Below, in pieces: positions 7,135 to 14,148 of a stretch of DNA of 18,480 nucleotides. Within the stretch, counting starts at the first letter, position 1. Every line of letters starts with the position of its first letter. The notes beneath the pieces are model-generated. The model was not told the origin of the DNA. It ran no database searches and saw only the letters and a program-made list of their open reading frames with translations. A program made the translations under genes and the position numbers. Source of the DNA: Minisyncoccota bacterium (GTDB lineage Bacteria > Patescibacteriota > Minisyncoccia > Phycocordibacterales > UBA1006); NCBI GenBank assembly GCA_021129535.1, contig JAJOLB010000003.1, positions 1 through 18,480 on the forward strand, given 5' to 3'.

Positions 7135-7683
7135 TTACTCACGCACAATCTCAACATCAAAATTTTCTGTAACACGAATTATCTTTGAAGCTTGCTCATT
7201 AGTACATTCTCCGCGGTCTTGATAAAAATCAACAGTATCACCAAAATAAACCATGGCTTCTTTGATATTTTTTGCTGGTTTTTTACCCTCGGGATTTGCC
7301 GATGGTGCGACTAATGGACCTGTTTCTTTTAATAATTCTATAAGATCACTATCATCAGGAATACGAAATGCTACACCACCTGTTCCCTTGTGTAAATAAT
7401 GTAAATTTACAGACTCTGGTGCTGAAATAATAATACTAACCTTTCCAGGCCAATACATTTCTGTTATTTTTCTAAAATTGTCGGATAATGTAATACCCAA
7501 AGACTCAATATCGGAAATATTAGAGATTAAAACAATAACAGGTTTTAATAAATTGCGTTTTTTAATCGCGTAAATTTTATCTACGACATATTGGTCTTTT
7601 GCCAAACCAACAATACCATACAAGGTATCTGTCTTGATAACAGCAACACCTCCATTTTTTATAATTGATGTTATTTTTTTCAT
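7135..7683 (-). CDS. tsaC: Threonylcarbamoyl-AMP synthase (TsaC/YrdC/Sua5 family)
   Basis: The enzyme makes threonylcarbamoyl-AMP from threonine, bicarbonate and ATP, the first step of the universal t6A modification at position 37 of ANN-decoding tRNAs. The 182-aa length matches the single-domain TsaC form rather than the longer Sua5. Motifs are IKTDTLYGIVG (16-26), the basic KKRNLLKP (41-48), YWPGKVSIII, GGVAFRIPD and PLVAPSANPEGKKPA. This core enzyme is expected even in reduced genomes; the partner TsaBDE genes are not in the window. The start is fixed by a TATAAT box exactly 6 nt upstream. An AGGAG motif upstream overlaps the -10 region and lies before the predicted transcript start, so it is not a ribosome binding site. 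Confidence 0.93.
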   Translation of the reverse strand: MKKITSIIKNGGVAVIKTDTLYGIVGLAKDQYVVDKIYAIKKRNLLKPVIVLISNISDIESLGITLSDNFRKITEMYWPGKVSIIISAPESVNLHYLHKGTGGVAFRIPDDSDLIELLKETGPLVAPSANPEGKKPAKNIKEAMVYFGDTVDFYQDRGECTNEQASKIIRVTENFDVEIVRE

Positions 7684-7689
7684 ATATTC

Positions 7690-7695
7690 ATTATA
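7690..7695 (-). promoter_or_regulatory. -10 box of tsaC, leaderless arrangement
   Basis: Minus-strand TATAAT, then GAATAT, then ATG. Confidence 0.65.
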
Positions 7696-7739
7696 CTCCT
7701 GTTTTATATTTTAATATATCATTTTTTTAAAATACTATC

Positions 7740-8057
7740 TTAAATAATGCAGTCAATAAAATCAGTTAACATATGCAACAATAATCCTATCGCAATAATT
7801 CGTGTCTTTTTATAAAACAGCAAAATACCATATACAGCAATTGCATAATATGAATGCAGAAAATGAAATCCAACAGAACAACGATTTGGGTCAAAAATTG
7901 GATCTGTAAAGAGATGGTCAATATCTACCAACATCGTTAAAAGCATAATAATAAATACTCTTTTAAAACTCTGATTAAAATATTTCGATGCAATAAATGC
8001 GACTAGACCTGGAAATATTAAAAAATGTAACCCGTAGTGAATGAAAAAATGTAACAT
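7740..8057 (-). CDS. DUF6122 family membrane protein
   Basis: A 105-aa integral membrane protein with about three to four hydrophobic segments and conserved polar residues: LVDIDHL, DPIFDPNRC, SVGFHFLHSY and LLHMLTDFIDC. This matches the DUF6122 family as I know it, whose Asp/His pattern recalls YdjM-like putative membrane metal-dependent hydrolases; no function is established. The reading frame extends upstream to 8081, but the start at 8057 (MLHFF) is chosen for two reasons: a TATAAT box lies exactly 6 nt before this ATG, and family members begin at this point. The upstream extension would lie over the promoter. No clear terminator follows the stop. Confidence 0.8.
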   Translation of the reverse strand: MLHFFIHYGLHFLIFPGLVAFIASKYFNQSFKRVFIIMLLTMLVDIDHLFTDPIFDPNRCSVGFHFLHSYYAIAVYGILLFYKKTRIIAIGLLLHMLTDFIDCII

Positions 8058-8063
8058 ATTATT

Positions 8064-8069
8064 ATTATA
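8064..8069 (-). promoter_or_regulatory. -10 box of the DUF6122 gene, leaderless arrangement
   Basis: Minus-strand TATAAT, then AATAAT, then the internal ATG at 8057. It decides the start codon of this gene. Confidence 0.65.
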
Positions 8070-8100
8070 CCAAAAAATCATATATTTTGACCTTAGAAAA

Positions 8101-8109
8101 TGTTATACT
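8101..8109 (+). promoter_or_regulatory. Extended -10 promoter of the DUF2853 gene
   Basis: TG, one base, then TATACT (8104-8109). A TTGACC at 8087 is too close to act as -35. The start would be near 8116, leaving a leader of about 49 nt without a Shine-Dalgarno motif. Confidence 0.45.
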
Positions 8110-8164
8110 ATTTATATAGTAATAAAATTGCTACATTATTTATAAATTAAACTCATAAAAAACT

Positions 8165-8485
8165 ATGGACAAATACATTGACGATATTAAAAAATTTACA
8201 GATACAGTTAATACAGAACTTGTTGAAAAACTTGTATCACGATTATCAATTATCCTTGACAACAAAGATGCATCTCTTGTTTCATGCTCAGATGAAACCG
8301 AACTAGAAACAGTAAAGAAAAATTTTGTAAATTCAAAACTAAACATCACAGATGATACAAAGGCTGATGCCGCTATAAAAGTTGTTTGTGAAAAAATGGC
8401 TGATACAAAAATGAAGAGTCGTGTAACATTCTACTATTTATTAGCAGTAGAATTAGGTGCAGAATCTACATACATTAATGCATAA
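8165..8485 (+). CDS. DUF2853 family protein
   Basis: A 106-aa soluble, probably all-helical cytoplasmic protein. The order of features matches DUF2853 as I know it: an N-terminal MDKYIDDIKKF helix, a LDNKDASLVSCSDETELE segment near residues 37-54, KKNFVNSKLN, and the conserved C-terminal CEKMADTKMKSRVTFYYLL (about 80-98). No biochemical function is established for the family. Unlike most genes here it appears to have a leader of about 49 nt and no -10 box next to the ATG. It is monocistronic and ends at a bidirectional terminator that also overlaps the end of a tiny convergent ORF. Confidence 0.82.
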   Translation: MDKYIDDIKKFTDTVNTELVEKLVSRLSIILDNKDASLVSCSDETELETVKKNFVNSKLNITDDTKADAAIKVVCEKMADTKMKSRVTFYYLLAVELGAESTYINA

Positions 8486-8496
8486 TTAATATATTG

Positions 8497-8523
8497 AAAA
8501 TAACCCTTTTTGGGTTATTTTTT
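8497..8523. terminator. Bidirectional terminator between DUF2853 and the tiny membrane ORF
   Basis: AAAATAACCC (8497-8506) pairs with GGGTTATTTT (8512-8521), loop of five T, with T runs on both strands. The stop codon of the convergent minus-strand ORF lies in its right arm. Confidence 0.82.
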
Positions 8524-8691
8524 AATTAAAATTTTTACTAAGCCGTAATAAATAAAAACAGCTATTCCAATAATAATTGGATATATAATCACTATATCAG
8601 CTCTAATGACAGCGGTCTGTTCTGATAAAGTCCATACACAAACGTTGTATTCGTAGATTAACGCCAACACAACAGAGACTATTGTAGCCAT
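8515..8691 (-). CDS. Small two-helix membrane protein, possibly frameshifted at its start
   Basis: A 58-aa ORF from the ATG at 8691 that reads as a small membrane protein: a hydrophobic start (MATIVSVVLALIYEY), a polar loop with Trp, Glu and Gln, a second helix (IVIIYPIIIGIAVFIYYG) and a basic end KILIKK. The only promoter-like signal is a TATAAT box exactly 6 nt before a different ATG at 8713, which is one base out of frame. Removing one A from the five-A run (8706-8710) would join that ATG to this frame and add M-KIIAII, completing the first helix. So this is either a frameshifted gene, an assembly error, or a gene starting at 8691. No family is recognised. Confidence 0.5.
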   Translation of the reverse strand: MATIVSVVLALIYEYNVCVWTLSEQTAVIRADIVIIYPIIIGIAVFIYYGLVKILIKK

Positions 8692-8719
8692 AATTATTGC
8701 AATTATTTTTCATACATTC

Positions 8720-8725
8720 ATTATA
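8720..8725 (-). promoter_or_regulatory. -10 box of the tiny membrane ORF
   Basis: Minus-strand TATAAT, then GAATGT, then the ATG at 8713. It follows the helicase terminator directly. Confidence 0.55.
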
Positions 8726-8730
8726 ATAAA

Positions 8731-8751
8731 AAAATACCTTTTTGGTATTTT
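8731..8751. terminator. Terminator of the DEAD-box helicase gene
   Basis: AAAATACC (8731-8738) pairs with GGTATTTT (8744-8751), five-base loop, followed on the minus strand by a run of T. The helicase stop codon overlaps its start. Confidence 0.78.
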
Positions 8752-10462
8752 ATTTTCCGCCGGCATATTGATTTGGAGATTTTGGTTTTCCAAATTTTTT
8801 CTTGTTTTTTGAACCGCCAAATTGTTTTTTTGTTGCAGAGCCAAATTTTCGTGCTGAGCCACCGCCAACCTTTCCACCACGTGATTTTCTATTAGAACCC
8901 TCACCTTTTATACGGTTTCCTGTGCTGTCACGTCGTGCTGTTTGCTTACGGTCGCCGCGTCGTGTATTTGAAGAATGTCGTGTTCGACTATTTCCACGTC
9001 GTCGCCCGCTTTCTTCTTGCTTGAAGTTACCCTTTGTCGATGCTTGGGAAATTTTTGCATATGAATCAGTGTTAAATTCATCCGCATAGTTTGTTTTCAA
9101 TAATGCTGCAACCAATGTTTCTGCGTCGCCTTCTTCCAATAGTTTTTTTGCCATAGCGCGAACATGGGTCAAATCCTCATTATTGATAATATGTTCAACC
9201 TTTTCAATCAAATGTTGTTGTTTTTTTGCAATAACATCATCGACACCAGGCAACACGCCAAGCTCCATTTTAACCCGTAAACTACGTTCGAAGAATCGTA
9301 ATTTATCTAACTGTGCCTGGGTTACAAAAGTAATTGCTGTCCCTTTGTTCCCTGCACGCCCAGTTCGTCCAATACGGTGTGTATAGGTTTCGTAAGATTC
9401 TGGAATGGTGTAGTTCACTACGAAATTTAGTGCAGCAACATCAATTCCACGTGCAGCAACATCAGTCGCAACCAATAATTTTGTATGTCCAGATTTGAAT
9501 CTCATCAAAATTCGTTCACGTTTTTTCTGGTCAATATCACCGTGAATTCCCTCGACATCTAAATGTTTTAATTTTAGATTTGCGGCAAGCTTATCAACCT
9601 CTCGTTTTGTACGACAGAAAATGATTGAGTAAAATGTTTGTTCAACCTCCATGATTCGACACAATGCATCTAATTTATCAGCTGTTTGTAGGCAATAATA
9701 TTTTTGCGTAATGTTTTCATTAGTCATCTCCTTTGACGCAACCTTTACCGTGTCGTAATCACCCATGTAATTTTTAACAATATCTAAAATAGATTTTGGC
9801 ATTGTTGCAGAGAACAATAGAACCTTTCGCTCTTTTGGAGTTTTGTCTAAAATTGATTCAATCTCAGAACGAAAACCAAAGTTCAACATTTCGTCAGCTT
9901 CATCTAATACAAAATATTTAATATCATCAAGTTTTAAATTACCATTTCTGATGTGGTGTTGAATTCGCCCAGGTGTCCCTACAACAATTGTTGGTTTTCG
10001 TTTCAATTCAGAAATTTCCTTGAACATACTATTCCCACCATAAATAGTTGTCACTGTTGGAGAATTTGGAACCGCAAAGGATTCAATTTCCTGGGCAACC
10101 TGGATAGCAAGCTCGCGTGTCGGTGCTAATACAATAGCCTGGGTTTTTCGGTCCGCTGCATCCAATCGTTCCAGTAATGGCAATGCAAAAGCAGCTGTTT
10201 TCCCTGTTCCTGTTTGTGCCTGACCAATAATGTCTTTATCACCATTTAAGAGTAGTGGAATAACACCAGCCTGAATAGCTGATGGAGTTTTGTAACCTTT
10301 AAGCTCAATTGCTTTTAGCGTATCTTTTGATAAACCTAAATCTGCAAAGCTTATTTCGTCTTTATTGTTCTTTTCAGGTAGAGTTCCTGTTTCAGCTAAT
10401 TTTTCAGCATCAGCCATGCTCATATTTTGGTTATCTATCATAGTATGTAAAGACTGTACCAT
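8750..10462 (-). CDS. DEAD-box ATP-dependent RNA helicase with basic C-terminal tail
   Basis: A superfamily 2 RNA helicase that unwinds RNA duplexes in ribosome assembly, mRNA decay or cold adaptation. From the start at 10462 it is 570 aa. Motifs in order are the Q motif (FADLGLS..GYKTPSAIQ), Walker A AQTGTGKT (about 82-89), PTREL, TPGR, DEAD (187-190), SAT (218-220) and HRIGRTGRAG near 363-372. Residues from about 485 to the end are a basic, low-complexity tail rich in Arg, Lys, Gly and Ser, as in DeaD/RhlE-type helicases that bind RNA. The frame runs up to a TTG at 10498, but that codon lies inside a terminator hairpin. The ATG at 10462 has AATAAT 6 nt upstream; a later ATG at 10423 is also possible. 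Confidence 0.93.
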   Translation of the reverse strand: MVQSLHTMIDNQNMSMADAEKLAETGTLPEKNNKDEISFADLGLSKDTLKAIELKGYKTPSAIQAGVIPLLLNGDKDIIGQAQTGTGKTAAFALPLLERLDAADRKTQAIVLAPTRELAIQVAQEIESFAVPNSPTVTTIYGGNSMFKEISELKRKPTIVVGTPGRIQHHIRNGNLKLDDIKYFVLDEADEMLNFGFRSEIESILDKTPKERKVLLFSATMPKSILDIVKNYMGDYDTVKVASKEMTNENITQKYYCLQTADKLDALCRIMEVEQTFYSIIFCRTKREVDKLAANLKLKHLDVEGIHGDIDQKKRERILMRFKSGHTKLLVATDVAARGIDVAALNFVVNYTIPESYETYTHRIGRTGRAGNKGTAITFVTQAQLDKLRFFERSLRVKMELGVLPGVDDVIAKKQQHLIEKVEHIINNEDLTHVRAMAKKLLEEGDAETLVAALLKTNYADEFNTDSYAKISQASTKGNFKQEESGRRRGNSRTRHSSNTRRGDRKQTARRDSTGNRIKGEGSNRKSRGGKVGGGSARKFGSATKKQFGGSKNKKKFGKPKSPNQYAGGK

Positions 10463-10468
10463 AAGGAG

Positions 10469-10474
10469 ATTATT
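10469..10474 (-). promoter_or_regulatory. Candidate -10 box of the helicase gene
   Basis: Minus-strand AATAAT (5/6), then CTCCTT, then ATG at 10462. Same 6-nt spacing as at other genes. Confidence 0.45.
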
Positions 10475-10482
10475 AAGTAAGT

Positions 10483-10508
10483 AAAAAACCGCTATCAAGC
10501 GGATTTTT
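10483..10508. terminator. Bidirectional terminator between the GIY-YIG gene and the helicase gene
   Basis: CCGCT (10489-10493) pairs with AGCGG (10498-10502), loop ATCA, flanked by A6 and a T run. It is the most GC-rich terminator stem here. On the minus strand it closes the GIY-YIG transcript. Confidence 0.82.
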
Positions 10509-10551
10509 ATCTAATATTTTAATATAAAATAGTTTTCAAAAAAACATAGAT

Positions 10552-11373
10552 CTATTTTAAATAAAACTTATAATCTTTATTCACAAGAGTATAATTACTT
10601 ACACCTAACGTAGACAGGTTTCCAGAATTATTTAAAAATCTTGCAAAATTCATAATAGAGTGATATTCAATTTGTTTTATTTGTTCATGGAATTTTGGAT
10701 GAATTATTTCATACCTAAATTTAGACCAACCTGATATCTCTTTTCTATTTTTTTTAACCCTATCACCAAGTCTTTTTGCGCTTCCTATATATATTTCTTT
10801 ATTTACCTCATCAATTAAGTAATAAATTACATGGTTTTTTTCTACATGTAACTTTATATCCTTAGCATCGATCCATTTTGTATCTTTTGTAATCATTTGA
10901 TCATTAACTTCTGAACCTAACCAACCAAATACATTTTCGTTTACTAACCTCCTAAATAACTCACTATATGGAGTTTCTATTTTTATAAAAGTTTCTATTT
11001 TTATACTATTTTCAGATATTGGTTTAAAAAGCATAACTTCCTGATTACCACCTTTTAAGTCAGTTATGTAATACTTTCCTTCATCTTTCGCTATATAGTT
11101 TTGATTTTCAATAGCGATATAACTTTGAATAAACTCTTGTTTAATTTCTTTTTTAAATGAAGTATCACTCCATCTAATTTGATATACTTCTCCAGCTTTT
11201 CTATTAACGTGAGATAATAAAGCTTTAAATTTTCTTTTCCCCCATATTAAAGTAATAGGTCTAGAGCACCCCTTTACAACAACACTATTAAATAAAAAAA
11301 TATCAATTTTATTCTTAGGTATTGTAAAACCATATTTAAAAAATGACTTATCAATTTTTTTATAATATTCCAT
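10552..11373 (-). CDS. GIY-YIG domain nuclease, probably horizontally acquired
   Basis: A predicted 273-aa DNA nuclease with a C-terminal GIY-YIG domain (about 182-255): IYYLIDEVNKEIYIGSAKRL gives the two motif tyrosines and YIG. Arg in KRLGDR, a Glu near 236 in QIEYHS, and LNNSGN match the usual catalytic order. The N-terminal half (VVVKGCSRPITLIWG, EVYQIRW) is not recognised and may be a DNA-recognition domain, as in restriction enzymes or homing-type nucleases. No methyltransferase is adjacent. All 11 Arg codons are AGA or AGG, whereas neighbouring genes mostly use CGA and CGT, which is a sign of transfer. The frame extends upstream through a non-ATG codon at 11394. The ATG at 11373 is preferred because a TATATA box lies 5 nt upstream. 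Confidence 0.75.
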   Translation of the reverse strand: MEYYKKIDKSFFKYGFTIPKNKIDIFLFNSVVVKGCSRPITLIWGKRKFKALLSHVNRKAGEVYQIRWSDTSFKKEIKQEFIQSYIAIENQNYIAKDEGKYYITDLKGGNQEVMLFKPISENSIKIETFIKIETPYSELFRRLVNENVFGWLGSEVNDQMITKDTKWIDAKDIKLHVEKNHVIYYLIDEVNKEIYIGSAKRLGDRVKKNRKEISGWSKFRYEIIHPKFHEQIKQIEYHSIMNFARFLNNSGNLSTLGVSNYTLVNKDYKFYLK

Positions 11374-11378
11374 ATATT

Positions 11379-11384
11379 TATATA
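11379..11384 (-). promoter_or_regulatory. Weak -10 box of the GIY-YIG gene
   Basis: Minus-strand TATATA 5 nt before the ATG at 11373. The match is weak and the region is AT-rich, so other alignments exist. Confidence 0.35.
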
Positions 11385-11400
11385 CTACATTCAATCAAAC

Positions 11401-11426
11401 AAAAAACCAACTTTCGTTGGTTTTTT
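11401..11426. terminator. Bidirectional terminator at the end of the ATP synthase operon
   Basis: An 11-bp stem of A6 CCAAC (11401-11411) with GTTGG T6 (11416-11426), loop TTTC. It separates atpC from the GIY-YIG gene, so that gene is not part of the atp transcript. Confidence 0.88.
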
Positions 11427-11429
11427 CTT

Positions 11430-11846
11430 TTATTTACGGTGACCACGACGGGCTAACCGCGCTCGGTTTTCTTCCTTCGCCATCATAGCCTGCAACTTTG
11501 CATAATCTGTCCCCGCCTCTTCGGGATTTTTCATATACTCGGCAGCCTTTTTCGCGGCTTCCTCTGCACGTTCGATATCAATATCATCAGTATGTTCGCT
11601 ACGGTCTGACAATATAACTACGGTGTTATCATGTCGTACCTCTAACAAACCACCATCAATAGCAAAATAGGTTTCGTTACCGCCATTTTTTACCATAACA
11701 TGTCCTGTTTTCAAATGTGAAATCAATGGTACATGTTTTGGTAAAATGGTAATTTCTCCTGAGGTTGTTGTAACGGTTATCTGATCAACAGATTCTGAAT
11801 ATACTGTTTCAAGTGGCGTTGTAATTGTTAATTGTAGTTTTGACAT
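11430..11846 (-). CDS. atpC: ATP synthase F1 subunit epsilon
   Basis: The epsilon subunit is part of the F1 central stalk; it links gamma to the c-ring and can inhibit ATP hydrolysis. The 138-aa protein has the usual N-terminal beta-sandwich (LQLTITTPLETVYSE, GEITILPKHVPLISHLKTG, FAIDGGLLEV, VVILSDRSE) and a C-terminal helical hairpin (IERAEEAAKKAAEYM to EENRARLARRGHRK). It is the last gene of the operon, 11 nt after atpD, with a strong terminator immediately downstream. No Shine-Dalgarno motif precedes the ATG. Confidence 0.95.
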   Translation of the reverse strand: MSKLQLTITTPLETVYSESVDQITVTTTSGEITILPKHVPLISHLKTGHVMVKNGGNETYFAIDGGLLEVRHDNTVVILSDRSEHTDDIDIERAEEAAKKAAEYMKNPEEAGTDYAKLQAMMAKEENRARLARRGHRK

Positions 11847-11857
11847 ACAATTACAGA

Positions 11858-13249
11858 TTATGCGTCAGCTTGAGCCTTTGCGTGTGCTTCTAAAACTTCG
11901 TCAATAGAACCTTTCAAGTAGAATGAACCTTCGTCAATATGATCGTATTTACCTTCAATAATGTCAGCAAATGAACGAATAGTATCTTCTAGTTTCACGT
12001 ACGTTCCTGGCATTCCCGTAAATTGTTCTGCAACAAAGAATGGTTGTGACAAGAATTTTTGAATTTTTCGTGCTCGCGTAACAGTCATTTTATCTTCATC
12101 AGATAATTCATCCATACCTAGAATTGCAATAATATCTTGCAAGTCTTTGTATTTTTGTAGAATTTGTTGAACCTCTCGTGCAACACGATAGTGTTCATCT
12201 CCAACAATTAATGGATCTAGAACTGTTGATGCAGAATCCAATGGATCCACCGCTGGGTAAATTCCGATCTCAGCAAGAGAACGGTTCAAGTTTACTGTTG
12301 AGTCCAAGTGAGCAAAAGTGTTCGCTGGAGCTGGATCAGTAAAGTCGTCCGCTGGTACGTATACAGCCTGGACAGAGGTAATTGAACCTTTGTTTGTTGA
12401 TGTAATTCGTTCTTGTAGTTGCCCCATTTCTGAAGCTAATGTTGGTTGATATCCAACCGCTGATGGAATTCGTCCCAATAGCGCTGAGATTTCAGAACCA
12501 GCCTGTGTAAATCGGAAAATGTTATCTACGAAGAGTAGAATGTCTTTACCTTCTACATCTCGGAAATGTTCCGCCATGGTAAGCGCTGAGAGTGCAACAC
12601 GTGCACGAGCGCCAGGCGGTTCATTCATTTGACCAAACACAAGAGCAGTTTTATTTAACACTCCTGCCTCCTCCATTTCTTTATATAAATCGTTCCCTTC
12701 ACGGGTTCGTTCCCCAACACCTGCAAACATAGAATATCCACCATGCTGTGACGCGATGTTGTTAATAAGCTCCTGAATAATCACGGTCTTTCCAACACCG
12801 GCTCCTCCGAACAACCCAACCTTTCCACCTTTTAGAAAAGGTGCGATAAGGTCGATAACCTTGATACCTGTTTCCAAGATTTCAGTTTCAGTTGATTGAT
12901 GTTCGAATGCTGGTGCATCACGGTGAATTGATGAACGTTCAGCTTTTGGAGCTGGTTTGTTATCAATTGGATCTCCAGTAACGTTGAACATTCGTCCAAG
13001 TACTGCTTCCCCAACAGGAACAGAAATAGACTCTCCTGTGTCTGTAACTTCTTGACCACGTTGTAGTCCGTCCGTAACGTCCATAGCGATGGTTCGCACT
13101 TCTTTTGATCCGATATGTTGCGCAACTTCGAGTGTTAGAGTTTTTCCGTCATTTTCCAACTGCAATGCAGTGTAAATAGCTGGAAGCTCTCCTTCAAATC
13201 GTACATCCACAACAGGACCAATAATTTGTGTAATATTTCCTTTATTCAT
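11858..13249 (-). CDS. atpD: ATP synthase F1 subunit beta (catalytic)
   Basis: The catalytic subunit of F1, which makes ATP from ADP and phosphate on the cytoplasmic face. At 463 aa it is full length. Visible are the P-loop GGAGVGKT (148-155), the catalytic GERTREGNDLY (Glu180, Arg181), LFVDNIFRFTQAGSE, and the lever motif as DELSDED rather than the common DELSEED, a conservative change. It lies 8 nt after atpG and 11 nt before atpC in the conserved A-G-D-C order. No Shine-Dalgarno motif is seen before the ATG, so translation probably depends on coupling or an unstructured start region. Confidence 0.98.
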   Translation of the reverse strand: MNKGNITQIIGPVVDVRFEGELPAIYTALQLENDGKTLTLEVAQHIGSKEVRTIAMDVTDGLQRGQEVTDTGESISVPVGEAVLGRMFNVTGDPIDNKPAPKAERSSIHRDAPAFEHQSTETEILETGIKVIDLIAPFLKGGKVGLFGGAGVGKTVIIQELINNIASQHGGYSMFAGVGERTREGNDLYKEMEEAGVLNKTALVFGQMNEPPGARARVALSALTMAEHFRDVEGKDILLFVDNIFRFTQAGSEISALLGRIPSAVGYQPTLASEMGQLQERITSTNKGSITSVQAVYVPADDFTDPAPANTFAHLDSTVNLNRSLAEIGIYPAVDPLDSASTVLDPLIVGDEHYRVAREVQQILQKYKDLQDIIAILGMDELSDEDKMTVTRARKIQKFLSQPFFVAEQFTGMPGTYVKLEDTIRSFADIIEGKYDHIDEGSFYLKGSIDEVLEAHAKAQADA

Positions 13250-13257
13250 AATATATT

Positions 13258-14136
13258 TTAAGACACAGCTGACGATCCACCAACAATCTCTGCGATTTCT
13301 TGGGTGATGGCCGCTTGTCTTGCGCGGTTATAATTAATTCTCAATTCTTCCCCTAGATCACGTGCATTATCTGATGCATTTTTCATCGCAGAAACACGAG
13401 AACTATGTTCAGATGCAAGACCTTCTAGTAGAAGTTGATACAAAACAGTCATGAGTACCGCAGGAACAACCGTATTTAATACTTCCTGCTCACTTGGTTC
13501 AAAGCTGTATTGAGCAAAATCACGTTTCACATCATCAGCTCCAACAATTTCTCGAGCTGTGTCGATAGAAAGTGGAATCAATGATTGTATTTTTGCCTCA
13601 TAAGACAGTGACGAAATAAATTCTGTATAGACAATTTTAATTGAGCTATATTCTTCAGAATCAAATTTTTCAAATAACACGTGCAGTAAAGAACGAACTT
13701 CACTAGCGGTATAATATTCTGAAAATTCATCAAAACTTGCTAATAGATTTAATTCATTTCGACTCGCAATTTTTTTAGCTTGCCGACCTACAGCGATTAT
13801 ATCAATCTCTGTATTTGGATTTTCTTTAACAAATTTAGATACTTGTTTTGAAACATTTATATTATACCCACCACATAAACCTTTGTTTGATGCGATAGCT
13901 AAAATCAGAACTTTTTCACCTTTTCCACTCTCTAAATAAGGGTGAGATAGATTTTTATGTTCATGTAGATTTTCTAATAATACAAAAGATTCTTTTGCAA
14001 ACAAGGATGATGCATTTCGTTTTGAAATTGCCTTTTTCATCTTTGAAACTGAAATCATTTCCATAGCCTTGGTAATTTTACCAATATTGGCTACTGATTT
14101 CATTTTCTGTTTAATTGTTTTTGTTTGCATTGCCAT
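13258..14136 (-). CDS. atpG: ATP synthase F1 subunit gamma
   Basis: The central rotor shaft of F1. The 292-aa protein begins with the typical coiled-coil helix (KTIKQKMKSVANIGKITKAMEMISVSKMKKA), has the central Rossmann-like part with the conserved SNKGLCGGYN (about 85-94), and ends with the second long helix containing SRVSAMKNASDNA and NRARQAAITQEIAEIVGG. All of these are family hallmarks. It sits 12 nt after atpA and 8 nt before atpD in the same orientation. Confidence 0.96.
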   Translation of the reverse strand: MAMQTKTIKQKMKSVANIGKITKAMEMISVSKMKKAISKRNASSLFAKESFVLLENLHEHKNLSHPYLESGKGEKVLILAIASNKGLCGGYNINVSKQVSKFVKENPNTEIDIIAVGRQAKKIASRNELNLLASFDEFSEYYTASEVRSLLHVLFEKFDSEEYSSIKIVYTEFISSLSYEAKIQSLIPLSIDTAREIVGADDVKRDFAQYSFEPSEQEVLNTVVPAVLMTVLYQLLLEGLASEHSSRVSAMKNASDNARDLGEELRINYNRARQAAITQEIAEIVGGSSAVS

Positions 14137-14148
14137 AAGACTTACAAA

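Noticed and set aside
7699..7706. AGGAG motif upstream of tsaC as a ribosome binding site
   Set aside because: It lies upstream of the -10 box and thus before the predicted transcript start.
8058..8081. Longer N-terminus of the DUF6122 protein starting at 8081
   Set aside because: The extension would cover the TATAAT box that sits 6 nt before the ATG at 8057, and family members begin at MLHFF-like sequence.
8710..8904. Minus-strand 64-codon ORF overlapping the helicase end
   Set aside because: It overlaps the helicase tail and its terminator in another frame and resembles no family.
8802..9089. Plus-strand Arg/Pro-rich ORF
   Set aside because: It is a shadow of the repetitive basic tail of the helicase on the other strand.
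10463..10498. TTG start at 10498 for the helicase
   Set aside because: The TTG lies inside the terminator hairpin of the upstream gene; the ATG at 10462 has a -10 box at the usual distance.
11374..11394. Upstream start of the GIY-YIG gene at 11394
   Set aside because: That codon is not ATG, GTG or TTG, and the stretch overlaps the likely promoter.
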